From Mycobacterium cookii (GTDB taxonomy: Bacteria > Actinomycetota > Actinomycetes > Mycobacteriales > Mycobacteriaceae), in contig NZ_AP022569.1 of the NCBI RefSeq assembly GCF_010727945.1, positions 682,001 to 746,000 of the forward strand: a stretch of 64,000 bases of DNA, read 5' to 3'. The notes below the pieces were generated by a model. The model did no database searches. It was not told the origin of the DNA and saw only the letters and a list, made by a program, of their open reading frames with translations. This document shows, one piece after another, positions 33,983-47,474 of the stretch (position 1 is its first letter; each line of letters starts with the position of its first letter). The position numbers and the translations under genes were made by a program.

Positions 33983-33986
<4 letters not shown>
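33102..33986 (+). CDS. argB: Acetylglutamate kinase
   Basis: A 294-residue amino-acid kinase that phosphorylates N-acetylglutamate. It has KYGGNAM near the N-terminus (phosphate-binding Lys and glycines), [10 protein letters not shown] for substrate binding, [20 protein letters not shown] for nucleotide binding and a lysine in [13 protein letters not shown]. Mycobacterial ArgB is arginine-inhibited and carries a mobile N-terminal helix, seen here as the first 25 residues. It overlaps argJ and argD by ATGA at each end. Confidence 0.96.
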
Positions 33987-36096
<2,110 letters not shown>

Positions 36097-36142
36097 CGCG
36101 CTGGCGACGATGCAGAGCGCAGCGATGAGGAGGAGCAGCGCA
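36097..36142 (+). repeat. 46-bp dispersed element, copy A, carrying the argR Shine-Dalgarno
   Basis: This 46-base segment between the argF stop and the argR ATG matches 60139-60184 at 38 of 46 positions, including the runs gatgcagagc and cgatgaggaggag. Both copies place AGGAGGAG seven bases before a start codon. It looks like a mobile or conserved spacer that supplies a ribosome-binding site. Confidence 0.75.
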
Positions 36143-36637
36143 ATGCCCCAGTCGAAGACGTCCCCGGAGATCACCCGGGTGGGGCGACAGGCGCGCATCG
36201 TGGCGATCCTGTCGTCGTCCGAGGTTCGCAGCCAAGGTGAGCTGGCCGCGCTGCTCGCTGCCGACGGCGTCGAGGTCACCCAGGCCACGCTGTCCCGCGA
36301 CCTGGAGGAGCTCGGCGCGGTGAAGCTGCGCGGCGCCGACGGCGGTGTCGGCGTCTACGTGGTGCCTGAGGATGGCAGCCCGCTGCGCGGGGTGTCCGGC
36401 GGCACCGCGCGCCTGTCGAGGCTGTTGAGCGAGGTCCTGGTGTCCACCGACGCCACCGGAAACCTCGCCGTGCTGCGCACCCCGCCGGGCGCGGCGGACT
36501 ACTTGGCGAGCGCGATCGACCGGGCAGCGCTGCCGTACGTCGTCGGGACCATCGCCGGGGATGACACCATCTTCGTGGCGGCCCGCGAACCGATGACCGG
36601 CGCAGAACTCGCGGCCACGATTCAAGACCTCACGTAA
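36143..36637 (+). CDS. argR: Arginine repressor
   Basis: A 164-residue ArgR. The N-terminal winged-helix domain has [20 protein letters not shown] and the recognition-helix region [19 protein letters not shown]; the C-terminal domain has the arginine-binding and oligomerisation block [18 protein letters not shown] and [14 protein letters not shown]. The ATG at 36143 has AGGAGGAG seven bases upstream. It is inside the operon it should repress, with likely operators before argC at 30817-30842. Confidence 0.95.
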   Translation: MPQSKTSPEITRVGRQARIVAILSSSEVRSQGELAALLAADGVEVTQATLSRDLEELGAVKLRGADGGVGVYVVPEDGSPLRGVSGGTARLSRLLSEVLVSTDATGNLAVLRTPPGAADYLASAIDRAALPYVVGTIAGDDTIFVAAREPMTGAELAATIQDLT

Positions 36638-36662
36638 CCGCACTACCAAAGGAGATCAATTC

Positions 36663-39277
<2,615 letters not shown>

Positions 39278-39305
39278 TACCGGCAACATCCGAACATGGA
39301 TTGGG

Positions 39306-41645
39306 TCAGCGTGTTTCGGGCACCCGCTTCGATTGAATGAGCGGGATCTCGCGGGCCGGTAGCGGTCCGCAAAAGTAATTACCCTGAATGACGTCGCAGC
39401 CGAATCTCTTGAGCCACCGGACCGTTTCCTCGTTTTCCACACCCTCGGCGACGCTGGCGATACCGAATTCTTCGGCCAGCTCGATAACCGAACGGGCAAT
39501 GGTCGCCGCGCGACGGTCGTAGAGGATCGGTGCGATGAGCTGGCGGTCCAGTTTGACTTCATCGATCGGCAGCTCACGTAAGTAAGTCAGCGTGGAATAG
39601 CCGCTGCCGAAGTCATCGATCGAGACCCGGATGCCGGCGCTGCGGAGGCGATTGAGCACGGCACGGACTTTGACGAAGTCTGCCACCACCAGCTCCTCGG
39701 TGATCTCAACGGTGAGCAGGCGGGCCGACATGCCGTGGGCGTCGAGCACCGACATGATGCGGTCGGGCAGGGTGTCTTCGTCGAGCGACCGCGCCCACAA
39801 GTTGATTGCGACCGGAATATCGGTGCCTTGCGCGTGCCACTCCGAGGCATCCGCAACCGCCCGCCACAGGACCATGTCGGTCACGGCATCCATCAACCCG
39901 TGTTCGCGGACCAGCGGCAAGAACTCCTGGGGCTCCAAGATGCCCAAAGTCGGGTGCTTCCACCGGAGTAACGCCTCGGCTCCGCAGATCGCGCCACTGC
40001 GCATCTCGAATTGCGGTTGGTAGACCAAATTCAGCAGCCGGTCATCGATGGCGCGCCGGAGATCCCACAACAGCTGCAGTCGCGCCGCACCGTCACGGGA
40101 TGCCTGCCGACCCGAGAGATCGGCATCCATCTCGGGTGAAAAGGTTTGCACGGCGCTAGCGGTGGTCGGTTCGGCGCGCAACCGGGCGGCTTCGGCCCGG
40201 CTGAGAAGATTCTCTGCGGTCAGCACGGGACCGTAGTCCGACCCGGTGGACGCCACGCCAACGCTCAGGTGCACATACACTTCGCGATCCCCGACCTGCA
40301 GGGGGCTGTCGAACGATCGGGCGAGCCGTTCGGCGACCTGTACAGCGATGTCGGGCGGGTCTTCGAGCAGGATGGCGAATTCGTCCCCGCCCATCCGCGC
40401 AACGGTGTCGTCGGTGCGCACACCGGATTGGATTCGCGCGCCAACGCTGCGCAGCAACTCGTCGCCGGCTGCATAGCCCAGCGAGTCATCGACCAATTTG
40501 AAGTCGTCGACTCTGGCCCGCAACAGGCTGATCGGGACGGCAAGGCGCAGATGCAGCTGCACAGCATGTTCCAGCCGTTCATCGAGCAATCGCCGATTCG
40601 CCAAGCCGGTCGTCGGATCCCGCAAAGCGGCATCGGCCAGTGCCTCGAGCAGGCGACGCCGCCGGTCGAGAACCAGTAGTTGCCGCAGCAGCACGACGAC
40701 GGAGAGAAACATACCGGCCGCGAATACGAACGCATTGCCGCGGTCTCGGGGCCAGAAACGCACGGCGAATATCGCGAGCGCGACCGACACCGGCAGGTAC
40801 GGCAGCCACATAGCCTGCCGCGAGAGGCCGGGGGTTCGTCCGGCGTCCAGGTCCGGTCCCATCCGGAACACGATTGCCGACAACGCGAGAAAATAGGTGC
40901 CGCTGATCCACCCGAAAGTCACGACGTCGCCGGGAATGTGGTCGGCCCCGTTCCCGTACAGGTGCAAACCGCCGGCGACACCAATGGCCGCGAACCCCGT
41001 GGTCAGTAGCGACGTAGAGAGCCTGCGGCGGGGCTCGGTTGCCCGCATAACAACCAATCCAATGACAGCGAGCCCGAGATAGATCGCCGTGATGACAGCC
41101 AACAGGATGCGCGTGATGCTCGCCCCAGGCGCCGCGTCCACCACCAGACTGCCTATCGCCAAGAACAACGCCGCGGCAACGAGAACCCCGTCAAGCAGCA
41201 GGCCGATGCCGAATAGGTCGTCATTACGGTTAGGCACCAGAACCGCTGCGCCCAAGGCACATAGCGGCAGCACGACGTAGCCCAGTTCGCCCACGGTGGT
41301 AATCGAAATCGGGGCCGTTCCTCCCAGCGCGACGTAGCACCAAACGGCACTCCCGGCTGCCCAGCCGCCCACCCCGGTAGCCAGGGCAATCCAGGCAGAC
41401 CGCTGGCGGCCACGGGCAGTCCAAGTGGCGTTGACTGCGCAAGCAGTCGCAAAGACCCCCATGGTCACAATGCCTGCTGGCCCGACCACCGAATCGTGTG
41501 CGCCGCCGAACAACATCGCCGCAAGGAAGAGCAAGCCCGCGGTCGCCAACGCGACCAGCGCCCAACGCCGCGTCGTCAGTGTGAACATCACTCGACCTGT
41601 CAGATGGGGACCCGAACCCCGGGGCAAGCCAGCATGCCTGTCCAT
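39306..41645 (-). CDS. Membrane GGDEF-EAL protein (cyclic-di-GMP turnover)
   Basis: A 779-residue protein: about nine or ten membrane segments (residues 28-325), a short linker helix, a GGDEF domain (about 335-500) and an EAL domain (about 520-775). GGDEF is intact at 419-423, and the inhibitory-site RTDD lies at 410-413. The first metal-binding Asp of the usual DxDxFK block is Arg378 (ARVDDFK), so cyclase activity may be lost. The EAL domain looks active: EAL at 557-559, Asn615, EITE near 647, DDFGSGYS at 677-684, EGVE at 734-737. It probably degrades cyclic-di-GMP under membrane signal control. The start could instead be the ATG at 41588. Confidence 0.88.
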   Translation of the reverse strand: MDRHAGLPRGSGPHLTGRVMFTLTTRRWALVALATAGLLFLAAMLFGGAHDSVVGPAGIVTMGVFATACAVNATWTARGRQRSAWIALATGVGGWAAGSAVWCYVALGGTAPISITTVGELGYVVLPLCALGAAVLVPNRNDDLFGIGLLLDGVLVAAALFLAIGSLVVDAAPGASITRILLAVITAIYLGLAVIGLVVMRATEPRRRLSTSLLTTGFAAIGVAGGLHLYGNGADHIPGDVVTFGWISGTYFLALSAIVFRMGPDLDAGRTPGLSRQAMWLPYLPVSVALAIFAVRFWPRDRGNAFVFAAGMFLSVVVLLRQLLVLDRRRRLLEALADAALRDPTTGLANRRLLDERLEHAVQLHLRLAVPISLLRARVDDFKLVDDSLGYAAGDELLRSVGARIQSGVRTDDTVARMGGDEFAILLEDPPDIAVQVAERLARSFDSPLQVGDREVYVHLSVGVASTGSDYGPVLTAENLLSRAEAARLRAEPTTASAVQTFSPEMDADLSGRQASRDGAARLQLLWDLRRAIDDRLLNLVYQPQFEMRSGAICGAEALLRWKHPTLGILEPQEFLPLVREHGLMDAVTDMVLWRAVADASEWHAQGTDIPVAINLWARSLDEDTLPDRIMSVLDAHGMSARLLTVEITEELVVADFVKVRAVLNRLRSAGIRVSIDDFGSGYSTLTYLRELPIDEVKLDRQLIAPILYDRRAATIARSVIELAEEFGIASVAEGVENEETVRWLKRFGCDVIQGNYFCGPLPAREIPLIQSKRVPETR

Positions 41646-41727
41646 TTGCTTCCGGGCAGTTTAGGACACGTTTGCCGGTAGTGGATCGGTTCGAATTCTG
41701 AGTTGTTTCCGCAACAACTTGTTTGCC

Positions 41728-43506
41728 CTACTCGAGAACATCGGAAATCTCCAGCCATCGGCTTTCCAGCTCGGCGACATCGCCTTCGAGGTCGCGCAAT
41801 TGATCGGTGAGACGCGCGACGCCGATGTGGTCGGATTGGTCGTAGTCGGCGAGCTCGGAATGCTTTGCCGCGATCTGATCGGCCAGTCGGGCCAGCCGAC
41901 GGTCGATCGCCGCGATTTCCTTCTCGGCGGCGCGTAGCTGAGCCCCGGAGATCTCCTGCGATGCGGACGGTCTGGCGGCGGGTCGTGCGGCACGCTCTCC
42001 CGTCGCCATGGCTGCCAGTCGGAGGTATTCGTCCACACCGCCGGGGAGGTGTCGCAACCGGCCGTCGAGGATCGCGTACTGCTGGTCGGTCACTCGTTCC
42101 AGCAAATAGCGGTCGTGGGACACCACGATCAAAGTGCCCGGCCAGGAGTCGAGCAGGTCTTCGGTGGCGGCGAGCATGTCGGTGTCCACGTCGTTGGTCG
42201 GCTCGTCGAGCAGCAGCACGTTGGGTTCGGCCAGCAGCGTCAGCATGAGGTGCAACCGCCGGCGTTGCCCACCCGAGAGTTCATCGACGCGCGCCGACAA
42301 CTGACCACCTGCGAACCCCAGCCGCTCCAGCAGCTGCGCGGGTGTGACGTCGCGACCGTCGACCTGATAGCCGGCGCGCAGTCGCCCGATGACATCAGCG
42401 ACCCGCTCACTCGCCAGCGGTACCAGCTCATCGCCCCGCTGATCCAGCATTCCGACCCGAACTGTCTTGCCACGCTTGACTCTTCCGCTATCCGGTTGAA
42501 TCGCCCCGGTGATGAGTCCGAGCAACGTGGACTTGCCCGCTCCGTTGGCGCCGACGATGCCGCTGCGTTCGCCGGGCCCGATACGCCATTCGACATCGCG
42601 CAGCACCGGCCGGCCGTCGAATGAGACCGACACGTCGAGCAGGTCGATGACGTCCTTGCCTAGTCGCGCGGTGGCGAGCTTGGCCAACTCGACGGTATTG
42701 CGCAACGGCGGCACGTCGGCGATCAACTGGTTGGCCGCATCGATGCGGAACTTCGGTTTCGAGGTGCGGGCCGGCGGGCCGCGGCGCAGCCAGGCCAACT
42801 CCTTGCGCATCAGGTTCTGCCGCTTCGACTCGGCGACGGCGGCTTGCCGGTCTCGTTCGACGCGCTGCAGGACGTAGGCGGCGTAGCCGCCGTCGAAGGG
42901 CTCGACGATTCCGTCGTGCACCTCCCACGTCGTGGTCGCCACCTCGTCGAGGAACCAGCGGTCGTGGGTCACCAACAGCAGCCCGCCGGTGTTACGGGCC
43001 CAGCGCTGATTCAGATGGCTGGCCAGCCAGGTGATGCCTTCGATGTCGAGGTGGTTGGTCGGCTCATCCAGCGCGATGACATCACAGTCGTCGATCAGCA
43101 GCGCGGCCAGCTGGATGCGCCGCCGCTGACCACCGCTGAGCGTGCCGATGGCGGCGTCCCAGGCGATGTCGGCGACCAGGCCGCCGACCACGTCGCGGAT
43201 GCGCGGATCGCCGGCCCATTCGTGTTCGGGCCGGTCGCCGACCAACGTCCAGCCGACCGTGCTGTTCGAATCGAGGGTGTCGGTCTGGCTCACCGACCCG
43301 ACCCGAAGCCCGCTGCGTTGGGTGACCCGGCCGGAGTCCGGACGCAGCTGACCTGTGAGTAGTCCCAGCAAACTGGATTTACCGTCACCGTTGCGGCCGA
43401 CGATGCCGATGCGGTCGCCGTCGCTGAGTCCGACGGTCACTGATTCGAACACAACCTGAGTCGGATATTCGAGGTGAACGGCCTCGGCCCCCAGCAGGTG
43501 TGCCAC
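41728..43506 (-). CDS. ABC-F family ATPase (Rv1668c/Rv1667c-like, unsplit)
   Basis: About 592 residues from a GTG at 43506, with two ABC domains and no membrane segments. The first has Walker A GRNGDGKSS, signature LSGGQRRRIQLAALL and LDEPTNHLD; the second has GANGAGKST, LSGGQRRRLHLM and LDEPTNDVD. The linker is Arg-rich and the C-terminal 80 residues form a coiled coil. ABC-F proteins act on the ribosome, in translation or in protection from antibiotics. In H37Rv, as I recall, this gene is split into Rv1668c (372) and Rv1667c (217), whose lengths sum to about the same. Upstream codons of the frame extend past this start but lack family similarity. Confidence 0.85.
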   Translation of the reverse strand: MAHLLGAEAVHLEYPTQVVFESVTVGLSDGDRIGIVGRNGDGKSSLLGLLTGQLRPDSGRVTQRSGLRVGSVSQTDTLDSNSTVGWTLVGDRPEHEWAGDPRIRDVVGGLVADIAWDAAIGTLSGGQRRRIQLAALLIDDCDVIALDEPTNHLDIEGITWLASHLNQRWARNTGGLLLVTHDRWFLDEVATTTWEVHDGIVEPFDGGYAAYVLQRVERDRQAAVAESKRQNLMRKELAWLRRGPPARTSKPKFRIDAANQLIADVPPLRNTVELAKLATARLGKDVIDLLDVSVSFDGRPVLRDVEWRIGPGERSGIVGANGAGKSTLLGLITGAIQPDSGRVKRGKTVRVGMLDQRGDELVPLASERVADVIGRLRAGYQVDGRDVTPAQLLERLGFAGGQLSARVDELSGGQRRRLHLMLTLLAEPNVLLLDEPTNDVDTDMLAATEDLLDSWPGTLIVVSHDRYLLERVTDQQYAILDGRLRHLPGGVDEYLRLAAMATGERAARPAARPSASQEISGAQLRAAEKEIAAIDRRLARLADQIAAKHSELADYDQSDHIGVARLTDQLRDLEGDVAELESRWLEISDVLE

Positions 43507-43675
43507 TGTGCAAACCCTAGACGGCTGCCACGCACCGGCGGCCTGGCGGCCGCGATGACTAGGCTGGTCCAACGGATCGGTACCGGTGACCAAAGCAACG
43601 GGCCCACCCCCTGTGATGTGCCATGATGTGCCCGCGTGCAGCACACGGATGGTCATTGTTCGAAGGAGGGGCGGC

Positions 43676-46645
43676 ATGGATCTGAAGTTCTCAGCGGTCA
43701 CCCGGCCGGTTGAGCGTCTGATCGCGACCGCCCAGAACGGGCTGGAAGTGCTGCGACTTGGCGGGCTGGAAACGGGTAACTCTCCGTCGCCGTCACAGGT
43801 CGTGGAAAGCGTGTCGATGTACAAGCTGCGGCGGTATTTCCCGCCGGACAGCCGCCCGGGGCATCCGCAGGCAGGTCCGCCGGTGCTGCTGGTGCACCCG
43901 ATGATGATGTCGGCGAGCATGTGGGACGTCACCCCGGAGGAAGGCGCGGTGGGCATCTTGCACTCCGCCGGGCTGGACCCGTGGGTTATCGACTTCGGCT
44001 CACCGGACGAGGTCGAAGGCGGAATGCGCCGCACTTTGGCCGACCACATCGTTGCGTTGAGCGAAGCGCTCGACGCCGTCACCGAGATCACCGGTCAAGA
44101 CGTGCACCTCACCGGCTACTCCCAGGGCGGGATGTTCTGCTATCAGGCGGCGGCCTACCGCCGCTCGAAAGGCATCGCGAGCATCGTGACGTTCGGCTCG
44201 CCGGTCGACACCTTGGCCGCTCTTCCGATGGGACTCCCGCCGAACCTGGCCCCCGGCATCGCCAACTTCATGGCCGACCACGTCTTCAACCGACTAGACA
44301 TTCCAGGTTGGCTGGCGCGCACCGGCTTTCAGATGCTCGATCCACTCAAGACCGCCAAGGCACGGGTTGATTTCGTGCGCCAACTGCACGACCGCGAGGC
44401 ACTGCTGCCACGGGAAGCGCAGCGCAGATTCCTGGAGTCGGAAGGCTGGATCGCCTGGTCGGGACCGGCGATCTCCGAACTGCTCAAGCAGTTCATCGCG
44501 CACAACCGGATGATGACCGGCGGTTTCGCGATCAACGGTCAGCTGGTGACGCTGACCGACATCACCTGTCCCGTACTGGCTTTCGTCGGTGAGGTCGACG
44601 ATATCGGTCAGCCGGCCGCGGTGCGGGGTATCCGCCGCGCGGCACCCAACGCGGACGTCTACGAATATCTCATCAGGACAGGTCATTTCGGCCTGGTCGT
44701 CGGGTCCCGGGCAGCGCAGGAGTCCTGGCCGACGGTCGCCGATTGGGCACTGTGGATTTCCGGCAACGGGGAGAAGCCCACCGATATTTTCCCGATGGCG
44801 GATCAACCCACCGAGGGCGACGATCGCGGTGTCGCGCTCAGTTCGCGGATGATGCACGGCATCGGCGAGGCGTCCGAGGTGGCACTGACACTGGCCCGCG
44901 GGGCCGCCGACGCCGTGTTCGCCGCGAACAGGTCGATGCGAACGTTGGCCGTCGAAACCGTGCGGACACTGCCTCGCCTGGCCCGGTTGGGTCAGATCAA
45001 CGACCACACCCGAATCTCGCTCGGCCGGATCATCGGCGAGCAGGCGCACGATGCCCCCAACGGCGAATTCCTGCTCTTCGACGGACGCGTGCACACCTAC
45101 GAGGCGGTGAACCGGCGTATCGACAACGTGGTGCGCGGCCTGATCGCGGTCGGGGTGCGCCAAGGCGAGCATGTCGGCGTGCTGATGGAAACCCGACCCA
45201 GTGCACTGGTCGCCATCGCCGCGCTGTCTCGGCTGGGTGCCGTCGCGGTCCTGCTGCAACCGGACGCCGATCTGACCGGACAGGTGCGGCTTGGGGGAGT
45301 GAGCGAAATCATCACCGACCCAACCAATCTCGGGACGGCGCGGCAATTGCCATGCCAGATCCTGGTCTTGGGCGGCGGTGAATCCCGCGATTTGCACCTC
45401 GCCGCCGACGCCGCCGTCACCGACATGGAACAGATCGACCCCGACGTCGTGGCCCTGCCCGCCTGGTATCGCCCCAACCCGGGCTATGCCCGCGATCTGG
45501 CATTCATCGGATTCAGCACGGCCAGCGGGCAACTCGTCGCCAAGCAGATCACCAACTACCGGTGGGCGTTGTCGGCGTTCGGAACCGCGTCGGCGGCTGC
45601 TCTCGGACGCACCGACACCGTGTACTGCCTCACACCGCTGCACCACGAGTCCGGTCTGCTGGTCAGCCTCGGCGGCGCGGTGGTCGGCGGCACCCGAATT
45701 GCGTTGTCCCGCGGACTGAAGCCCGAGCGTTTTGTCGCCGAGTTGCACCAGTACGGCGTCACTGTCGTCTCCTACACGTGGGCCATGCTGCGCGATGTCA
45801 TCGACGACCCGGCTTTTGCGCTGCATGGCACTCACCCGGTGCGGCTGTTCATCGGCTCGGGTATGCCGACCGGTCTGTGGAAGCGGGTCGTCGACGTGTT
45901 CGCGCCCGCGAATGTCGTCGAATTCTTCGCGACCACCGACGGACATGCGGTGCTGGCCAACGTATCCGGCGCCAAGATCGGCAGCAAAGGCCGTCCGTTG
46001 CCCGGTGCCGGGCGCGTCGAATTGGGCGCCTACGACGCCGAGCACGATCTGATTCTGGAGAACGACACCGGCTTGGTCCGCGTTCCGGAAGCCGGGGAGG
46101 TCGGGGTGCTGCTCGCCGAGCCGCGCGGACCGATCGACCCGACCGCCTCGGTCAAACGTGGCGTATTCGCCCCCGCCGACACCTGGATCTCCACCGAGTA
46201 CCTGTTCCGCCGCGACAACGACGGCGACTTCTGGCTGGTGGGCAGGCGCGGGTCGACGGTGCACACCGAACGTGGCGTGGTGTTCTGCGATCCGATCACC
46301 GATGCGCTCGGGTTGATCCCGGCGGTCGACCTCGCGGTGACCTACGGGGTGTCGATGGACGGTCATCAGGTCGCGGTGACTGCGGTGACGACGCGGCCGG
46401 GCGCGACGATCACGGCCGCCGATCTCAGCGAAGCCGTCGCCGCCATGCCGTTCGGGCTGGGACCCGACATCGTGCACGTGGTGCCCGAGATGAAGCTCAG
46501 CGCGACCTACCGTCCGACGGTCAGCGCGTTGCGCGCTGCGGGGATTCCCAAGGCGGGACGACACGCCTGGTTCTTCGACGCTGAGGCGAATCAGTTCCGG
46601 CGGTTGACCGGGCTGGCTCGGGCGGAGCTGTCTGGTGCGCAATGA
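43676..46645 (+). CDS. Fusion of PhaC-like hydrolase and acyl-CoA-synthetase-like domain, Rv1683-like
   Basis: A 989-residue two-domain protein; the ATG at 43676 has AAGGAGGGG upstream. Residues 40-370 are an alpha/beta-hydrolase resembling PHA synthase/lipase, with nucleophile Ser149 in GYSQGG and His in TGHFGLVVG. Residues 480-989 follow the ANL synthetase fold, but the ATP-binding loop (TSGTTGxPK in active enzymes) reads GFSTASGQLVAKQ near residue 612, and the usual catalytic C-terminal Lys is not seen in KLSATYRPTV near 939. The H37Rv homolog is annotated as acyl-CoA synthase plus lipase. Here only the hydrolase half looks catalytic by these motifs. Confidence 0.85.
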   Translation: MDLKFSAVTRPVERLIATAQNGLEVLRLGGLETGNSPSPSQVVESVSMYKLRRYFPPDSRPGHPQAGPPVLLVHPMMMSASMWDVTPEEGAVGILHSAGLDPWVIDFGSPDEVEGGMRRTLADHIVALSEALDAVTEITGQDVHLTGYSQGGMFCYQAAAYRRSKGIASIVTFGSPVDTLAALPMGLPPNLAPGIANFMADHVFNRLDIPGWLARTGFQMLDPLKTAKARVDFVRQLHDREALLPREAQRRFLESEGWIAWSGPAISELLKQFIAHNRMMTGGFAINGQLVTLTDITCPVLAFVGEVDDIGQPAAVRGIRRAAPNADVYEYLIRTGHFGLVVGSRAAQESWPTVADWALWISGNGEKPTDIFPMADQPTEGDDRGVALSSRMMHGIGEASEVALTLARGAADAVFAANRSMRTLAVETVRTLPRLARLGQINDHTRISLGRIIGEQAHDAPNGEFLLFDGRVHTYEAVNRRIDNVVRGLIAVGVRQGEHVGVLMETRPSALVAIAALSRLGAVAVLLQPDADLTGQVRLGGVSEIITDPTNLGTARQLPCQILVLGGGESRDLHLAADAAVTDMEQIDPDVVALPAWYRPNPGYARDLAFIGFSTASGQLVAKQITNYRWALSAFGTASAAALGRTDTVYCLTPLHHESGLLVSLGGAVVGGTRIALSRGLKPERFVAELHQYGVTVVSYTWAMLRDVIDDPAFALHGTHPVRLFIGSGMPTGLWKRVVDVFAPANVVEFFATTDGHAVLANVSGAKIGSKGRPLPGAGRVELGAYDAEHDLILENDTGLVRVPEAGEVGVLLAEPRGPIDPTASVKRGVFAPADTWISTEYLFRRDNDGDFWLVGRRGSTVHTERGVVFCDPITDALGLIPAVDLAVTYGVSMDGHQVAVTAVTTRPGATITAADLSEAVAAMPFGLGPDIVHVVPEMKLSATYRPTVSALRAAGIPKAGRHAWFFDAEANQFRRLTGLARAELSGAQ

Positions 46646-46884
46646 CGTTGGGCACGAACATGATTGACCAGACGCTGCTGCGTATACTGGTCTGCCCTGC
46701 TGACCGGGGCCCGTTGCTGCTGCTGGACGGGCCAGACGGACCGCTGTTGTACAACCCGCGGCTGCGACGCGCCTACCGGATCGAGGACAGCATCCCGGTG
46801 CTGCTGGTCGACGAGGCCGTCGAGGTCGGCGACGACGAGCATGCACGGCTCATGGCGCAGGCAGGTCCGGCAACTCCCCAGTGA
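46642..46884 (+). CDS. Trm112-like/UPF0434 small protein, Rv1684-like
   Basis: An 80-residue protein with the Trm112p-type opening LLRILVCPADRGPLLLLD and RRAYRIEDSIPVLLVDEA. Trm112-like proteins usually bind a zinc ion or stabilise a methyltransferase; only one Cys is visible, so metal binding is unlikely. The ATG overlaps the upstream stop (ATGA); an ATG at 46660 is an alternative start. Its last 35 bases overlap the convergent TetR gene. Confidence 0.82.
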   Translation: MTLGTNMIDQTLLRILVCPADRGPLLLLDGPDGPLLYNPRLRRAYRIEDSIPVLLVDEAVEVGDDEHARLMAQAGPATPQ

Positions 46885-47473
46885 GGTAGCGCTGCAGGGT
46901 CGGGGCGATGGTGTCCACGATCTGCTGTGCGGGCAGCGACGCGAACGGCTCGAACTCCAGGATGTAGCGCGCCATCACGACTCCCACCAGTTGTGAGGCG
47001 ACGAACTGGATTCGGACGACGCCGCTTCCTGGCGGGTTGTCGACGCGCGGGCCCACCTCGACCGTGATCACGTCCTGGATGAAACTGCGAAACAGGTTGA
47101 CCTCCGAACCGGCCAGGATCGACCGCAGCGCCGCGATGAAACCGGCACCCATCTCAGAGTCCCACAGCGCCAACAACATTGACGGCAGCGTGCGGCCGAT
47201 CTCGTCGACCGGAACCTCACGCAACGGTCCGATCACGTCCATCGGGTCGATCGGGATGTGCACGGCGGCGGCGAAGAGTTTCTCTTTGGTGCCGAAGTAG
47301 TGATGCACCAACGCCGAATCGACGCCGGCAACCGAGGCGACCGAGCGAATCGACGTGTTACCGATCCCATTGCGGGCGAACAGTTCTCGGGCACTGTCGA
47401 GAATTCGCTCGCGCGTATTTGAGTTGCCTGCGGGGCGGCCGGGTTTTCTCCGGCCCGCGTCGGTGGTCGCCAC
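46850..47473 (-). CDS. TetR-family repressor, Rv1685c-like
   Basis: A 207-residue TetR regulator, with a GTG start one base after the permease stop. The N-terminal HTH is RERILDSARELFARNGIGNTSIRSVA followed by DSALVHHYFGTKEKLF. The C-terminal ligand-binding domain is helical and of the type that controls drug or lipid exporters. It is the third gene of a leftward operon with an ABC ATPase and permease, and probably binds the 34-bp palindrome at the operon start (48967-49000). The inducer is unknown. Confidence 0.88.
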   Translation of the reverse strand: MATTDAGRRKPGRPAGNSNTRERILDSARELFARNGIGNTSIRSVASVAGVDSALVHHYFGTKEKLFAAAVHIPIDPMDVIGPLREVPVDEIGRTLPSMLLALWDSEMGAGFIAALRSILAGSEVNLFRSFIQDVITVEVGPRVDNPPGSGVVRIQFVASQLVGVVMARYILEFEPFASLPAQQIVDTIAPTLQRYLTGELPDLPAP

Positions 47474-47474
47474 G

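Noticed and set aside
44294..46846. Long open frame on the - strand opposite the lipase/AMP-binding fusion
   Set aside because: No recognisable motif, biased composition, and fully covered by a gene with known domains on the other strand.
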